From Skeletonema tropicum (lineage: Eukaryota; Bacillariophyta; Thalassiosirophyceae; Thalassiosirales; Thalassiosiraceae), in assembly GCA_037178625.1 (NCBI GenBank), contig CM074134.1, positions 2,480,001-2,544,000 of the forward strand: a DNA stretch of 64,000 nucleotides, written 5' to 3'. The notes beneath the pieces are model-generated. The model made no database searches and was not told the origin of the DNA. It saw nothing but the letters and a program-made list of their open reading frames with translations. Below, in pieces: positions 9,904 to 19,543 of the stretch. The number at the start of each line of letters is the position of its first letter. The first letter of the stretch is position 1. A program made the position numbers and the translations under genes.

Positions 9904-10269
9904 AACGCTAACGAATCAGTTATAGGTACATAACATGCGTGCATGAAACCATGAACATAAGGGCAAGGCACGATAATAAAGCGAAGGGAGGTTGATGAAG
10001 GAATTTCCAGTACTAATTCCTACTCTACTTAGCTTTCTGTAGAAAAAAGAAAATCATACTCTCCTCTTCCTTCCTTCCACGTTAAAGAAGCATAAGTATC
10101 CATGTCATAATTCGTATCATATCACAAGGAAATCAGGTAAATGTTGCATCATCGCTACCTAGACATCATTGGACCAACAATTGGAGTCTTCATACGCCGA
10201 GGGCAGAATAATTCGCTCCGTCTTTACTGAATACCTCGGGCTGCATCAAGCAATTAGAAGACCTCAGCC
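9904..10269. promoter_or_regulatory. Divergent promoter PncC-NudC / PPR gene
   Basis: A 366-bp spacer between two divergent genes. It contains the recurring motif GTACTAATTCCT at 10010-10021 followed by TTAGCTTTCTGTAG, also seen at 12791 and 51762. No TATA box was assigned. Confidence 0.45.
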
Positions 10270-12186
10270 ATGCAGAAGTTCCACCAAGCCGCCTTACTAG
10301 CTCTGCTAGCCTCTTCATCACCATCGTCTCATTGCAATGGCTTCTCAGCAAATAGCAACCAGCGGCGCCCAAAGAAAGATTTCTCAGCTCAAATCGTTGA
10401 GGAGGTCATCGTCAAATCTGTGGCACCAAAAATTAAAAACACGTTATCAGCAAACAAAAAGCCAAAAAGCAAACAACAACAAAAACGACGACGATCGAAT
10501 CCAAATCAGCGTCAAAACAGCATCTCTCAGAGGGATCCCATCATATCGCTTAACATGAATCTTGACTACCTTGCAAAATCTGGGCAGCGAGATGCAGCCA
10601 TACGTGCCGAAGAGATGCTCCAAAGAATAGAAGCACTTCACGATGATGGATATTACGAAAAATCACCTGATGTATGTAGTTACAATAGTGTAATTAATGC
10701 CTATGCTCACGGTAAAGTTGCTGGGGCAAGTGGACATGCGAATAGATTAATGAAGAGGATGGAGGAGAAGGGAATTGAAGCCAACTCGATTACGTGGAAT
10801 ACGTTATTGCGTTGTTTGTTGAAGGAAGTAAAGGAGACTAGGGACAAGAAAGTTGCGGAGGAAAAGGTAGAAGAGGCAGAGAAGATAATAGTCAAGATGG
10901 AAGATCTTGGATTTGCCAATACAATCTCATACAATACGGTGATATCCATCCTGTCCAAAAGCAAATTACCGGATAGTGCCGAACGCAGTGAAGTGTGGCT
11001 CAACCAAATGATTGATAAATTTTCAAAAACTGGGAATGAAAATATACAACCAGATACATGCTCATTTAATTCAGTCATACATGCCTATGCCAACACCAAC
11101 AGGTTTTCTGCCGGTGCACCACAACGAGCCAAAATGGCAGAACGAGTTGTCAAACGGATGGAAAAGTCGTTCCAATCCGGTGAAAATGATCAAGTGAAAC
11201 CGGACGTGGTATCGTACAGTGCCGTGATTAACGCCTACTCAAAGGCGGCAGAATTTGACAAGGATTGCGCGACGAAAGCAATGGATATCTTGAATCGCAT
11301 GGTGAAAATGTACGAGGGTGGTGACAAAGATGTCAAACCCAACAAACGAACGTATACTTCTGTTATAAATGCGTTTGCTAGGACAGGTGAGGCAGAAGCT
11401 GCCGACAATCTTTTAATGCAAATGAAGGAAAAGTGTGCCGAAGGTGATATGTCTCTAAAGCCTGATACTGTTTGCTACTCATCGGTAATTGATGGCTACG
11501 CCAAAGTTGGTGGCGAAGAGGCAGCCTTTCGAGCCGAGGAATTGCTGCATGAAATGGAAAACCTCTACAATGAAGGAGATGCTAACGTCAAACCAAACAC
11601 ACGAACGTATCGATCTGCCATTACAGCATTGGGCAAAAGTCGACAACCTCGAGCAGCGGAAAAGGCAGAACAAATACTGGAAGAAATGGAGTACATGGGC
11701 TCGCTCGGAGCTTCTGATCTTGCTCCAAATACAATTTGTTATAATGCAGTCATAGATGCATATGCTCGAGGGAGAACTATGGAGAAAGCTTACAGAGCCC
11801 AATTGCTACTGGAGAAAATGCTGGAAGAGTCTGCAAAGGGGAATACTTTAATACGACCCGATACAATCACCTTCAACTCTGTTATTAATGCTGCTGCTAG
11901 ATCATTTGGTGATTCTATTGTGAGGAGGGAAGCATATCTGATTGGGCTTGGAGCATTCAAAAAGATCCACGAATATGAATATTGCAAACCCAGCAGCATT
12001 ACATATGTCTTGTTCTTGAACGTCTTGAAGAATTTGGTCGAGGAAGGAGATGCCCGGGACAATATGGCCGAGAGAACATATCAATTGAGTGTGTCGTTTG
12101 GGCTTGCAAATGGAAAGGTGAGAGAGCAAGTGAGAAAGACTTGCTCACCTTTGGTTGCAGAGAGAATATTATCTTCTAATAATTAA
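10270..12186 (+). CDS. Pentatricopeptide repeat (PPR) protein, organelle-targeted
   Basis: A single-exon protein of 638 residues built from about eleven PPR units. Helix A signatures include YNSVINAYAHG, WNTLLRCLL, YNTVISILSKS, FNSVIHAYANT, YSAVINAYSKA, YTSVINAFART, YSSVIDGYAKV, YRSAITALGKS, YNAVIDAYARG and FNSVINAAARS. PPR proteins bind organellar RNA in a sequence-specific way and act in its cleavage, stabilisation or translation. The N-terminus has a hydrophobic stretch (ALLALLASSS) ending at CNG/FSAN, reminiscent of a signal peptide followed by Phe as in diatom plastid bipartite leaders, so plastid targeting is likely but not proven. No editing (E/DYW) or SMR domain is visible. Confidence 0.9.
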   Translation: MQKFHQAALLALLASSSPSSHCNGFSANSNQRRPKKDFSAQIVEEVIVKSVAPKIKNTLSANKKPKSKQQQKRRRSNPNQRQNSISQRDPIISLNMNLDYLAKSGQRDAAIRAEEMLQRIEALHDDGYYEKSPDVCSYNSVINAYAHGKVAGASGHANRLMKRMEEKGIEANSITWNTLLRCLLKEVKETRDKKVAEEKVEEAEKIIVKMEDLGFANTISYNTVISILSKSKLPDSAERSEVWLNQMIDKFSKTGNENIQPDTCSFNSVIHAYANTNRFSAGAPQRAKMAERVVKRMEKSFQSGENDQVKPDVVSYSAVINAYSKAAEFDKDCATKAMDILNRMVKMYEGGDKDVKPNKRTYTSVINAFARTGEAEAADNLLMQMKEKCAEGDMSLKPDTVCYSSVIDGYAKVGGEEAAFRAEELLHEMENLYNEGDANVKPNTRTYRSAITALGKSRQPRAAEKAEQILEEMEYMGSLGASDLAPNTICYNAVIDAYARGRTMEKAYRAQLLLEKMLEESAKGNTLIRPDTITFNSVINAAARSFGDSIVRREAYLIGLGAFKKIHEYEYCKPSSITYVLFLNVLKNLVEEGDARDNMAERTYQLSVSFGLANGKVREQVRKTCSPLVAERILSSNN

Positions 12187-12405
12187 ACAGGCTGTAGCTA
12201 GTATACAATTTCTTAATTTTTAACATGTGTGCGTAGCTTCTAGCTTATAGCAGTGCGATAAAGAACTCAACAGTGTGTCACCATTACGGCCGACACTGAA
12301 TTATTCCAAATGAAAGTTTGTGCATCCACTCCTTTTTTCCAACAAAAACTTGATGCTGCCAAAGAGACTAGTCAGTGCAATGGTTCCATCACACTCCCTT
12401 ATGTC

Positions 12406-12621
12406 TTAAAAAGGGACCAACCCGAGTTTGATAGCGTCAACCAAGTACTCTTGCCTTTCCAAATCATCAGATGACTCTACTTGCTGATGATGATTGCCCT
12501 GTGTCACTTCGGAAGCTTGACCAAGATGCAGAGGCAGTAGAACTAATACCAGTTGAATGAACAAAGATGATACGAAGAGAAGTGGTAGAATAGATGCGGT
12601 GCGGCTGAAAGACTTCTTCAT
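12406..12621 (-). CDS. Small secreted or membrane ORF, 71 residues
   Basis: A short frame starting with a basic then strongly hydrophobic segment (MKKSFSRTASILPLLFVSSL and on through LVLVLLPLHL), ending in GQA before SEVTQGN, a plausible signal-peptidase site. The mature part would be about 35 residues rich in Gln, His and acidic residues. No homologue is recognised. It could equally be a single-pass membrane peptide or a chance ORF; the good signal peptide and a promoter-type motif 170 bp upstream (12791) raise it above background. Confidence 0.4.
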   Translation of the reverse strand: MKKSFSRTASILPLLFVSSLFIQLVLVLLPLHLGQASEVTQGNHHQQVESSDDLERQEYLVDAIKLGLVPF

Positions 12622-13036
12622 GGTTGGTAGTTGCTAGTAGGTTGCTAGTGATGTCGAGTATATTGATACTGTTCTGTTGTTGTTGATAGAGTAAGTAGTC
12701 ACTGAGTATGCGTGCCAACATGCTGTCAAGGACCAAACAGATCATCACGTACTACAAACATTCCGTTCAGATATCATGATGGATTAAGAAGTACTAATTC
12801 CTGTGATAGGTTTCTACTTTCTACGTAGATGAAGTCATCTCTAAGTTTTCTCCTTCCTTCTCTTCTCTCTCCCTCGAGCAAGCAGGCAATACTTAGCTTG
12901 GAACAAGGCTTGGAATCTATATTCACATCGAAAAAGAATGAATGTTACTCATGTGAACAACTACCTCCTACATAGTATAATCACTACAAATTCTCCCAAG
13001 ATTCAGTTTCTTCTTGACTAGGTCTGTACGCTCTAG
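12622..13036. other. Intergenic with recurring motif and relic F-box tail
   Basis: A 415-bp spacer. Positions 12791-12828 hold GTACTAATTCCT followed by GTTTCTACTTTCTACGTAG, a module shared with 10010 and 51762. Positions 12984-13036 correspond, in a shifted frame, to the last codons of the F-box paralogue at 34135-35403, so they are the former tail of the F-box gene that now ends at 13037. Confidence 0.6.
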
Positions 13037-14263
13037 TCAATCGATTGTACACTGCTTCAAAAGGGGCTCATTATACCCTCTGAAAAAAGGAAACCTGTCC
13101 ATGTAGTTCTCAATCTCTTGCAATGCTTTGATGTAGCTTTCGTACTCGCTGCTCTCTTTCGCTGGAAGTGGATCCAGCCAATTCACTTCAAACAAATAGT
13201 CAGCAGTGTAATCATACAACTGTTGCCAACGCCACCCAAGGCGGGATCCTGCCCGAACGATGCAGAATGAGAATTCACAGTACAGATGAAGTTCATCTTG
13301 ATAGGAATCAGGAGAACTTTCCGACAAGCGCCACATGAAATCTTCAAACAATGACGGATGACGATGGCGTTGCTTCTTGACAGAGTAGATTGTAGCAATC
13401 AAATCTTTGGCATCGGAAATGCGCATGATCTTGGAACAATTACCTCCGTAAACACTCTCAGGGAGATCAAGTTTCTCCAGCTTTGGGAAACTAGCTTCAG
13501 CCATGTCACGAATATCCCCCGTAATGGATTTCATATTAGAGCCGAGTGCCAAAACCTTCAGGTGAGGAAAGTCGGCAAGATCCATGAAATTGCCTTCAAC
13601 TTGAGGGCAGCTGAGCACAGCTACCTTTTCAAGAGTGTCCTTTAGCACTCTCAACCTGTTGATGTCGCCCGTCAATCGCCCATTTCCATCACAATCCAAT
13701 TCTTTGAGCAAGGGAAACCCAGCCAACATCCCCAAGTCCCATTTGAGGTTTTGACAACGACATACCGTCAACTTGGTGAGGAGCGGAAAATTGAAGAGGG
13801 CGGGATAACTTCCATTCAATGGAGTGTAATGAATCATAAGATCTCGCAACTTTGTAAAGTTGGAGATCATATCTATTTCGTATGTGACGATACTGTTGCC
13901 AAAACGATGGCTACTTCGAGCCTCTTCATCAGGATCTTCGCCATCGACATATCGGTAAACAATCTTGTTCGAAAAATCATAATTGAGCCCACCGAGATCC
14001 AACTGCTGCAAATTCGGCAACGCACTGCTCATCGTCTTCATAATGTGATGTGATTTCTCATCATCAACCCTGAAGTCAGCTAGAGGAACGATGGTACTTT
14101 TGACTGCCTCATTCCATTTTTTGTTGACACGGCGCAACGGTAGAATATCCATGGGGCCGAGACATCCAAAGATATTTGCCAATTCATCCGATGAAATGGA
14201 CGCCGCGGTCACGGCATCGCCATCATCATCGTGTGTTAGCTTCGGTTTCTTTGAGTGCGGCAT
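13037..14263 (-). CDS. F-box / leucine-rich repeat protein, copy 1 (tail frameshifted)
   Basis: A protein of 408 residues. It starts with a basic nuclear-localisation-like MPHSKKPKL, followed by an F-box-like segment ISSDELANIFGCLGPMDILP with LRRVNKKWNEAV, then irregular leucine-rich repeats (LQQLDLGGLNYDF, LTKLTVCRCQNLKWDLG, LKVLALGSN, LEKLDLPESVYGG). F-box proteins normally bring substrates to SCF ubiquitin ligases; the LRRs would be the substrate-binding surface. It is a close paralogue of the gene at 34135-35403, which lies in the opposite orientation 20 kb away. Relative to that copy, a one-base deletion near 13054-13069 shifts the frame, so this copy ends about 16 residues earlier. The rest is intact and may well be functional. 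Confidence 0.85.
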   Translation of the reverse strand: MPHSKKPKLTHDDDGDAVTAASISSDELANIFGCLGPMDILPLRRVNKKWNEAVKSTIVPLADFRVDDEKSHHIMKTMSSALPNLQQLDLGGLNYDFSNKIVYRYVDGEDPDEEARSSHRFGNSIVTYEIDMISNFTKLRDLMIHYTPLNGSYPALFNFPLLTKLTVCRCQNLKWDLGMLAGFPLLKELDCDGNGRLTGDINRLRVLKDTLEKVAVLSCPQVEGNFMDLADFPHLKVLALGSNMKSITGDIRDMAEASFPKLEKLDLPESVYGGNCSKIMRISDAKDLIATIYSVKKQRHRHPSLFEDFMWRLSESSPDSYQDELHLYCEFSFCIVRAGSRLGWRWQQLYDYTADYLFEVNWLDPLPAKESSEYESYIKALQEIENYMDRFPFFRGYNEPLLKQCTID

Positions 14264-14456
14264 TTTTTGCTGTTGGCTTTATGCGGCTTGCTCCACTATT
14301 ATATTGCTCGGCTTTGGCTTCGGCAGCTTCGGGCTAGGTAATGCTTTTGTTTTAGCTTTGCGCTCAGTGGTGAAATAAGGGGGCTGTGTACTCCTTAGAT
14401 AGGGAGATTCCCCCCATTTTTCCAACTATAGTATGTAGGTAGGTACATAGCATAGC

Positions 14457-14834
14457 GCACGGGAACCTGGGGTTGACACGTCGGGATGAAGTGATGCGAC
14501 GAGTGTTTGCTATGAAGGTTAAGTCGTGGTTCTCAAAAATCTAGTGTTGAGGTGCGTTGAGGTTGATTTCTGATGGCCTGTTCCGTCAAAACTTGCTGCC
14601 GACGCCACGGATCGGCCATCTGACACGGTGCGCCGCCAAGCAGCATGTCACTCGTGGCGGTGGCAGCAAGTTTTGCACGTTGGCGCAAGTTTTTGACGGA
14701 ACAGGCCATCAGAAATCAACCTCAACGCACCTCAACGCTAGATTTTTGAGAACCACGACTTAACCTTCATAGCAAACACTCGTCGCATCGGCCACTAACA
14801 AAAATCAGCCACTGTCAACCCCAGGTTCCCGTGC
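14457..14834. mobile_element. Fold-back / MITE-like element with 5-bp target duplication
   Basis: Two arms of about 140-150 bp, roughly 14457-14604 and 14656-14834, are near-perfect reverse complements, joined by a GC-rich centre that is itself partly palindromic. The ends read GCACGGGAACCTGGGGTTGA and its complement. The element is flanked on both sides by ATAGC (14452-14456 and 14835-14839), consistent with a 5-bp target-site duplication. One internal block differs between the arms (about 14479-14492 against 14790-14812). There is no coding capacity, so it would be non-autonomous. Confidence 0.75.
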
Positions 14835-14978
14835 ATAGCGTTAGGAAAGTACTCTTGTCAGTTAGCTCAGCTTTTAGTAGGAGATTTCTAAAGACCATTA
14901 TCGGGGTATCCCTCTCGCCCTCTATCCTAAAGGCCCCACGAGCCCCAGCCCCACGACTCGCCAATCAAAATTCACACC

Positions 14979-16187
14979 ATGATGACCATAATGAGCGCCG
15001 CAATCCTTCGAGCCACCAAGCTCCCCATCTCAGGACCATATCCAACCCTAGACCCATTCCTCTTCTGCGTCTACCACCGCGATGAATACCCCGCCGACGA
15101 AAGCGGGGGTAAAATGGAAACCATCTGGCCCGGGAACGGATCCGACTTTGACCCACATCGCAGTTACCGAATGTATCATGGACATCATATACCCGGCTTT
15201 CCACAACATCCCCATCGTGGCTTTGAGACAATCACAGCGACTATGGAGGGGTTAATTGATCATGCTGATTCGGTAGGGAATGCGGGACGGTATGGAGAAG
15301 GTGATGTCCAATGGATGACTGCGGGTGGTGGAGTAGGTGAGGGAACAGAGAATTGTGCCTAATATGTTGCATTGCATTCTTTTTTGTACTGATTTCTTTG
15401 TATAAACTAACACTTATCCCAACCTCTCTCTGCACTGCGGTGTGTAGTTCACGGAGAAATGTTCCCATTGGTACATGCCGATAAGCCCAATCATTTACGA
15501 TTGTTCCAAATTTGGTTAAATCTACCAGCAAAAAGTAAAATGGTCCAACCTAGCTTTGCCATGTTTTGGAATAGTGATGTTCCAGTTTATACAACAGAGG
15601 ATGGGAAGGCATCCGTGACAGTGTGGGCAGGTGACTATTTCTTGAATGAGTTAGATGTGACACAGAATTCGCCTCCACCAGATAGTTGGGCTGCGGATCC
15701 AAATAATGATGTAGCTGTATTACATATCACTGTTCAGCCGGGTGGAACAATTGTGATTCCCAAGGCAAACAACAGTGATGATGATGGTAACAACACTATC
15801 AATCGAAGTATGTATTTAATTGAAGGTCATGAAAGCAATGTGAAAGTTGATGGAAAGGTCATTCGTGAGAAGGTATGTTTGACATTGGATGCTACGAAAG
15901 ATGTACCCATTGAACTTCTTGACGATCAAGGAGCAGCAAACAAAGAAGAAGTTCAATTCCTTCTCCTTCAAGGTAGACCTATCAATGAACCGGTAGCGCA
16001 ACATGGCCCGTTTGTAATGAATACACAATCCGAGATTCGAGATGCGTTCATGGACTATCAAAGGACTCAGTTTGGAGGTTGGCCTTGGCCGAAGGATGAT
16101 ATGGTGTTCCCTCAAGACAAGGGGAGATTTGCCTTGATTGATGGGAAGGAGACTCGACCACCTGCAGATGAGACTTGTACCAGCTAG
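14979..16187 (+). CDS. Pirin family protein (2 exons)
   Basis: Exon 1 is 14979-15336 and exon 2 is 15448-16187, with a 111-bp intron (donor GTGAGG, acceptor TAG). The join gives 365 residues and restores the pirin motif TAGGGVVHGEMF. Pirin is a bicupin metalloprotein; its iron ligands are two His in HPHRGFET (here H77 and H79) and His/Glu in VVHGEM (H121, E123), and all four are present. Pirins act as redox-sensing transcription cofactors or quercetinases. The C-terminal cupin ([20 protein letters not shown]) is complete. No clear targeting peptide is seen. The intron falls between the two metal-ligand clusters. Confidence 0.92.
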
Positions 16188-16401
16188 TGAGATTGATAAC
16201 AGTTGGTGAGATTTGGATTGAATATACACGATGATACTCATGCACATAGGATGAATATATTTTAGAAATGGATAAGATTGTATTTATAGCATATTAGATA
16301 GCTTCACTGTACAGTATGGGGAAGGAGGCTGTTACAAACTCCTCTCTTCCACTCTTTTTCAAACACTGGAGAAACGCGCTTTCTCCCTTACAATTAAGAA
16401 G

Positions 16402-18087
16402 TTACAAACTGTGAATATTTTCTGTCGACCCACGTCGAAAACCTCTCCACCTCCGCATCCTACTCCTCAACAAACTCCCAAGCCGATATCGGCGAGATAT
16501 TTCTCGAATTCCCACTTCAAGTATTGGAATCATTAATCCTATCCAAATGATTGCTCCTGCAATCCTTGGGATGGACCAGTGAACATCATTTGTCGTTTTC
16601 ATTCGTCGTGAGGATGTTCGTGGCAGGTACACTGGACGACGAGCATCCGAGATGGAGATGGCATGTGCCATGACAGGACGACGCTTTGTAGCATTGTTGT
16701 TGCTGTTACTGTTCGCAACAATGATGGGTTTAGCAGCCGTTGTCTCTTCGCTTTTTGTGTGTGAGTCCATTTTGGAAGACGATACATTGGTACTACTACC
16801 CGGTGATACATCCTCACGATTAAGTTCTCCCTCATCATCCACAATCCCCACATCACCTCCCTCCTCTTGAAAACCAAACTTGTCACCCAAAATCAACGAA
16901 ATGAAATAATTCAAAACACCCACACCACTATTCTCCTCCACACCCCTCTCCTCCTCTTCTCCCACCCCCCCATCATAATCATCATTAAACGAAATCCCAC
17001 TACTCCCCACAATCCTCGATGCCGATAATCGATTATTAGTATTCGAATTACCACCACTCCACAATCTTCCACCATACCAATATTCCTCAATGTCATAATT
17101 AATCTCACCAATTTGATACTTGACATCTGGACTTAGACCCGTGTTGTAGGTGTAGGATAAGAGTTGGTAGATGGAGATTAGCATGAGTAATTTGAGTAGG
17201 TTGTGTTTGAGTGTGGTTGTTGTGTAGCTTGATACTATGGAAGGAGTTGTTGTTGTTGTTGTTGTGAAAGATGAGGAGGTGGTACGATCCCGTGCGTGCA
17301 AGTGTGAAGATGGGGCTGTACTAGAGGGAGGAATGATGGATGAAGCGGATGCTGCCCTCCTACGAGAGGAGGAAGGGGCACCTGCTGCTTCATATTCAGG
17401 TGATAGTAATGCGGATGATGATGGCAATGAACGAGTTCTCTCATTGCTATCGGTGGTATCGGACCCGTGGGAACGAAAGTCATTCTCCATTCCACCAACA
17501 ACTCCCCCCGATTCTTCATCCTCGCCTGAAAAATTGACAGCTTCGAATTGCGGTTCGTCTGCCTCGGCTAATATATCGCAACGATGATGATACTGATGCT
17601 GAGGACATGTATTTGCCCTCTCTCGATTGATGGCATGTTGATCATCATCAACCGGCCCCATCAAAAGCATGTCGCCGCCCCGTGTTCGACGCCTCTGTCT
17701 CGCAGATGCAAAACATGGTACTTCTACCCGCCTATTATTATATCTCTGCCGCTGATGTTGTTGTTGCGACGACGATAAGCTAGTTTCAACAACACAGGTC
17801 GTTGTCGGCTGCATAGAATGATTGTCTCCCTGCTCCTCCTGACTTGATGGGTGCAATTCCATCACCGAGGGGGTAGTTGCGCGCACCTCATCACCGTCAC
17901 CACGGTGCACATCCGATACATGTGATGTGTAACCACTGATGTCATAATAATCGTGAGAGAAGGAACGACGTTTCTTCATCGTTCTAGTATCGATTGGTTC
18001 ACGAGAGAGTAGTTCACTACTACTACTTGTGATACCCCCTTCGTCCATAGAATGGACATTAGTCCTGTTTCTGTCGGAGTCGGCCAT
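16402..18087 (-). CDS. Low-complexity protein with two predicted TM segments
   Basis: A single frame of 561 residues that I do not recognise. The N-terminal about 290 residues are Ser/Thr/Arg/Gln-rich and likely disordered, with many serine runs. A hydrophobic segment (LLKLLMLISIYQLLSYTYNT) lies near residue 300. A second lies near 525 (IAGAIIWIGLMIPILEVGI) and is followed by a very basic tail (ISRRYRLGSLLRSRMRRWRG). The layout suggests an integral membrane protein with a cytosolic basic C-terminus. The frame is long and opens with a reasonable ATG, so it is likely real, although its G/C-poor homopolymer stretches make exact boundaries less certain. Confidence 0.6.
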   Translation of the reverse strand: MADSDRNRTNVHSMDEGGITSSSSELLSREPIDTRTMKKRRSFSHDYYDISGYTSHVSDVHRGDGDEVRATTPSVMELHPSSQEEQGDNHSMQPTTTCVVETSLSSSQQQHQRQRYNNRRVEVPCFASARQRRRTRGGDMLLMGPVDDDQHAINRERANTCPQHQYHHRCDILAEADEPQFEAVNFSGEDEESGGVVGGMENDFRSHGSDTTDSNERTRSLPSSSALLSPEYEAAGAPSSSRRRAASASSIIPPSSTAPSSHLHARDRTTSSSFTTTTTTTPSIVSSYTTTTLKHNLLKLLMLISIYQLLSYTYNTGLSPDVKYQIGEINYDIEEYWYGGRLWSGGNSNTNNRLSASRIVGSSGISFNDDYDGGVGEEEERGVEENSGVGVLNYFISLILGDKFGFQEEGGDVGIVDDEGELNREDVSPGSSTNVSSSKMDSHTKSEETTAAKPIIVANSNSNNNATKRRPVMAHAISISDARRPVYLPRTSSRRMKTTNDVHWSIPRIAGAIIWIGLMIPILEVGIREISRRYRLGSLLRSRMRRWRGFRRGSTENIHSL

Positions 18088-18534
18088 TTTTTTTCCTGGA
18101 AGAATTGGATGATTGGCAGAAAATTGATGTATTGCTTGTGAATGCCCCGCAGAGGTGAAGCCGCCCTCAGAATTTCACTTCCTATTGGCGCAGATTACCT
18201 GATTATAGTAGGGCCGTCGAGATAGTAAATGGACGCTGTCTCTCTGACATGACCTTTCCATTCACAAGCAGCATGCCATTGATTGTGTTGTTGAGTTGAC
18301 ACCTCAAAGTCAAAGTGAAGCGATAATCGCTCTCATGGAGAAGAAATTTCCGAGTGACACCAACGGTAAAGCTAAGTTAGACGGAGTGACGTCGGTTCTT
18401 TCCCGCCAACTCCGACTTTGCCACCGAATCGACATCGACGATGACGAAACGCCTGCAAACTGCAAACGACAACGGAGGCTTTCAGTAGGGCGAGGTTTTT
18501 CAAGCTGAATCAAGGATCAACATCTCTTGCAACC
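18088..18534. other. Intergenic, 447 bp, divergent promoter
   Basis: A spacer between the two-TM protein gene and the plastid protein gene, which point away from each other. A 70-codon frame at 18296-18508 does not start with ATG and shows no motif; it most likely overlaps the 5' leader of the downstream gene. Confidence 0.45.
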
Positions 18535-19434
18535 ATGGCAGCACTCAACAATACTCCTTTGATGGCATTAGCACTGCTGTTTCTTGGATTCAGCACCTTC
18601 GGTACAACAACAAGTGCCTTTCAGAGCATCTCTTCACCTAATACACGAAGATCTTTTTCGTTGAACATGGCTGCGAAAGGAGGAGGACCTCGATTTGACA
18701 AAGCTACAGAGAAATGGATAATTACTGATCCAGAGGTAGGTGATGGGATCACTCTTGCATATGTTGTGATACATCAATGCAGTTGCTTCTTGAGGGTCTG
18801 TCAAATCTCTAACTCAAACTCTCGCCACATTTACACGCAATATTACTATTTCTATTATTTGTATATATTATAGACTCAAGGACCAGAGGCAGGATATGAC
18901 CTAATCGGAAGTCTCTACAGAGCTGGACCAGTTCCATTCTTTACACGCATATTTAATGCCGAACAATACGAGCAAGCAGTGCTAAAATTCATGGCTGCAG
19001 AAGGATGTGATCGTAAGGAAGCGCAGGGGAACATGGATGCTTACTTCGAAAATCCACAAGGTGAGTTTTGCACACAAATAATATGTATTCTCCTGTGAGA
19101 TGGTGACATATGCACAAGGCGAGTTTCCAATAATTCTCCAATTTCTTCTCATTACCGTCTTTATACTCAACAACACTTGTCCAAACGAAATATTACAACA
19201 ACAACAACAACAAAAGACTGGGCATACCAAAGACTGCAAGAACAAAACGGTGCCGCAAAGAAGGATTACGCAAATGCCAACATGGATCCAAAACAAATTG
19301 CACTCTCAACTGTATGGGCAGGTATCGTATTTTGGTTTGCATATTATTTGATTACTGGATTGGCGGAAGGGAAGTGGACCAAGGCGGATGGAACTGATTT
19401 GCTTCATGGAAATCTTTGGAGTCTACCATTTTAA
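18535..19434 (+). CDS. Small plastid-targeted membrane protein (3 exons)
   Basis: Exons 18535-18735, 18874-19060 and 19217-19434 join in frame (introns 138 and 156 bp, GT-AG) to give 201 residues. The N-terminus is a signal peptide ending TTTSA/FQS, which fits the SAF-type cleavage motif of proteins imported into secondary red plastids. The mature part contains GPEAGYDLIGSLYRAGPVPF, a Cys-containing segment AAEGCDRKEAQGNMDAYFEN, and near the C-terminus one TM helix (STVWAGIVFWFAYYLITGLA). The pattern suggests a thylakoid or envelope protein restricted to algae of this type; a photosystem or antenna accessory role is possible but I cannot name it. It is convergent with phytoene synthase. Confidence 0.8.
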
Positions 19435-19543
19435 GAAGATTGTGTAGTTTAGATCAGTGTGATTGTGTTAATTGGTTGCAGGCAGAATCTATCCTTTCCT
19501 CAGAGTCCAATTTACTAGCCAATCAGATGATAATGGATGCACT

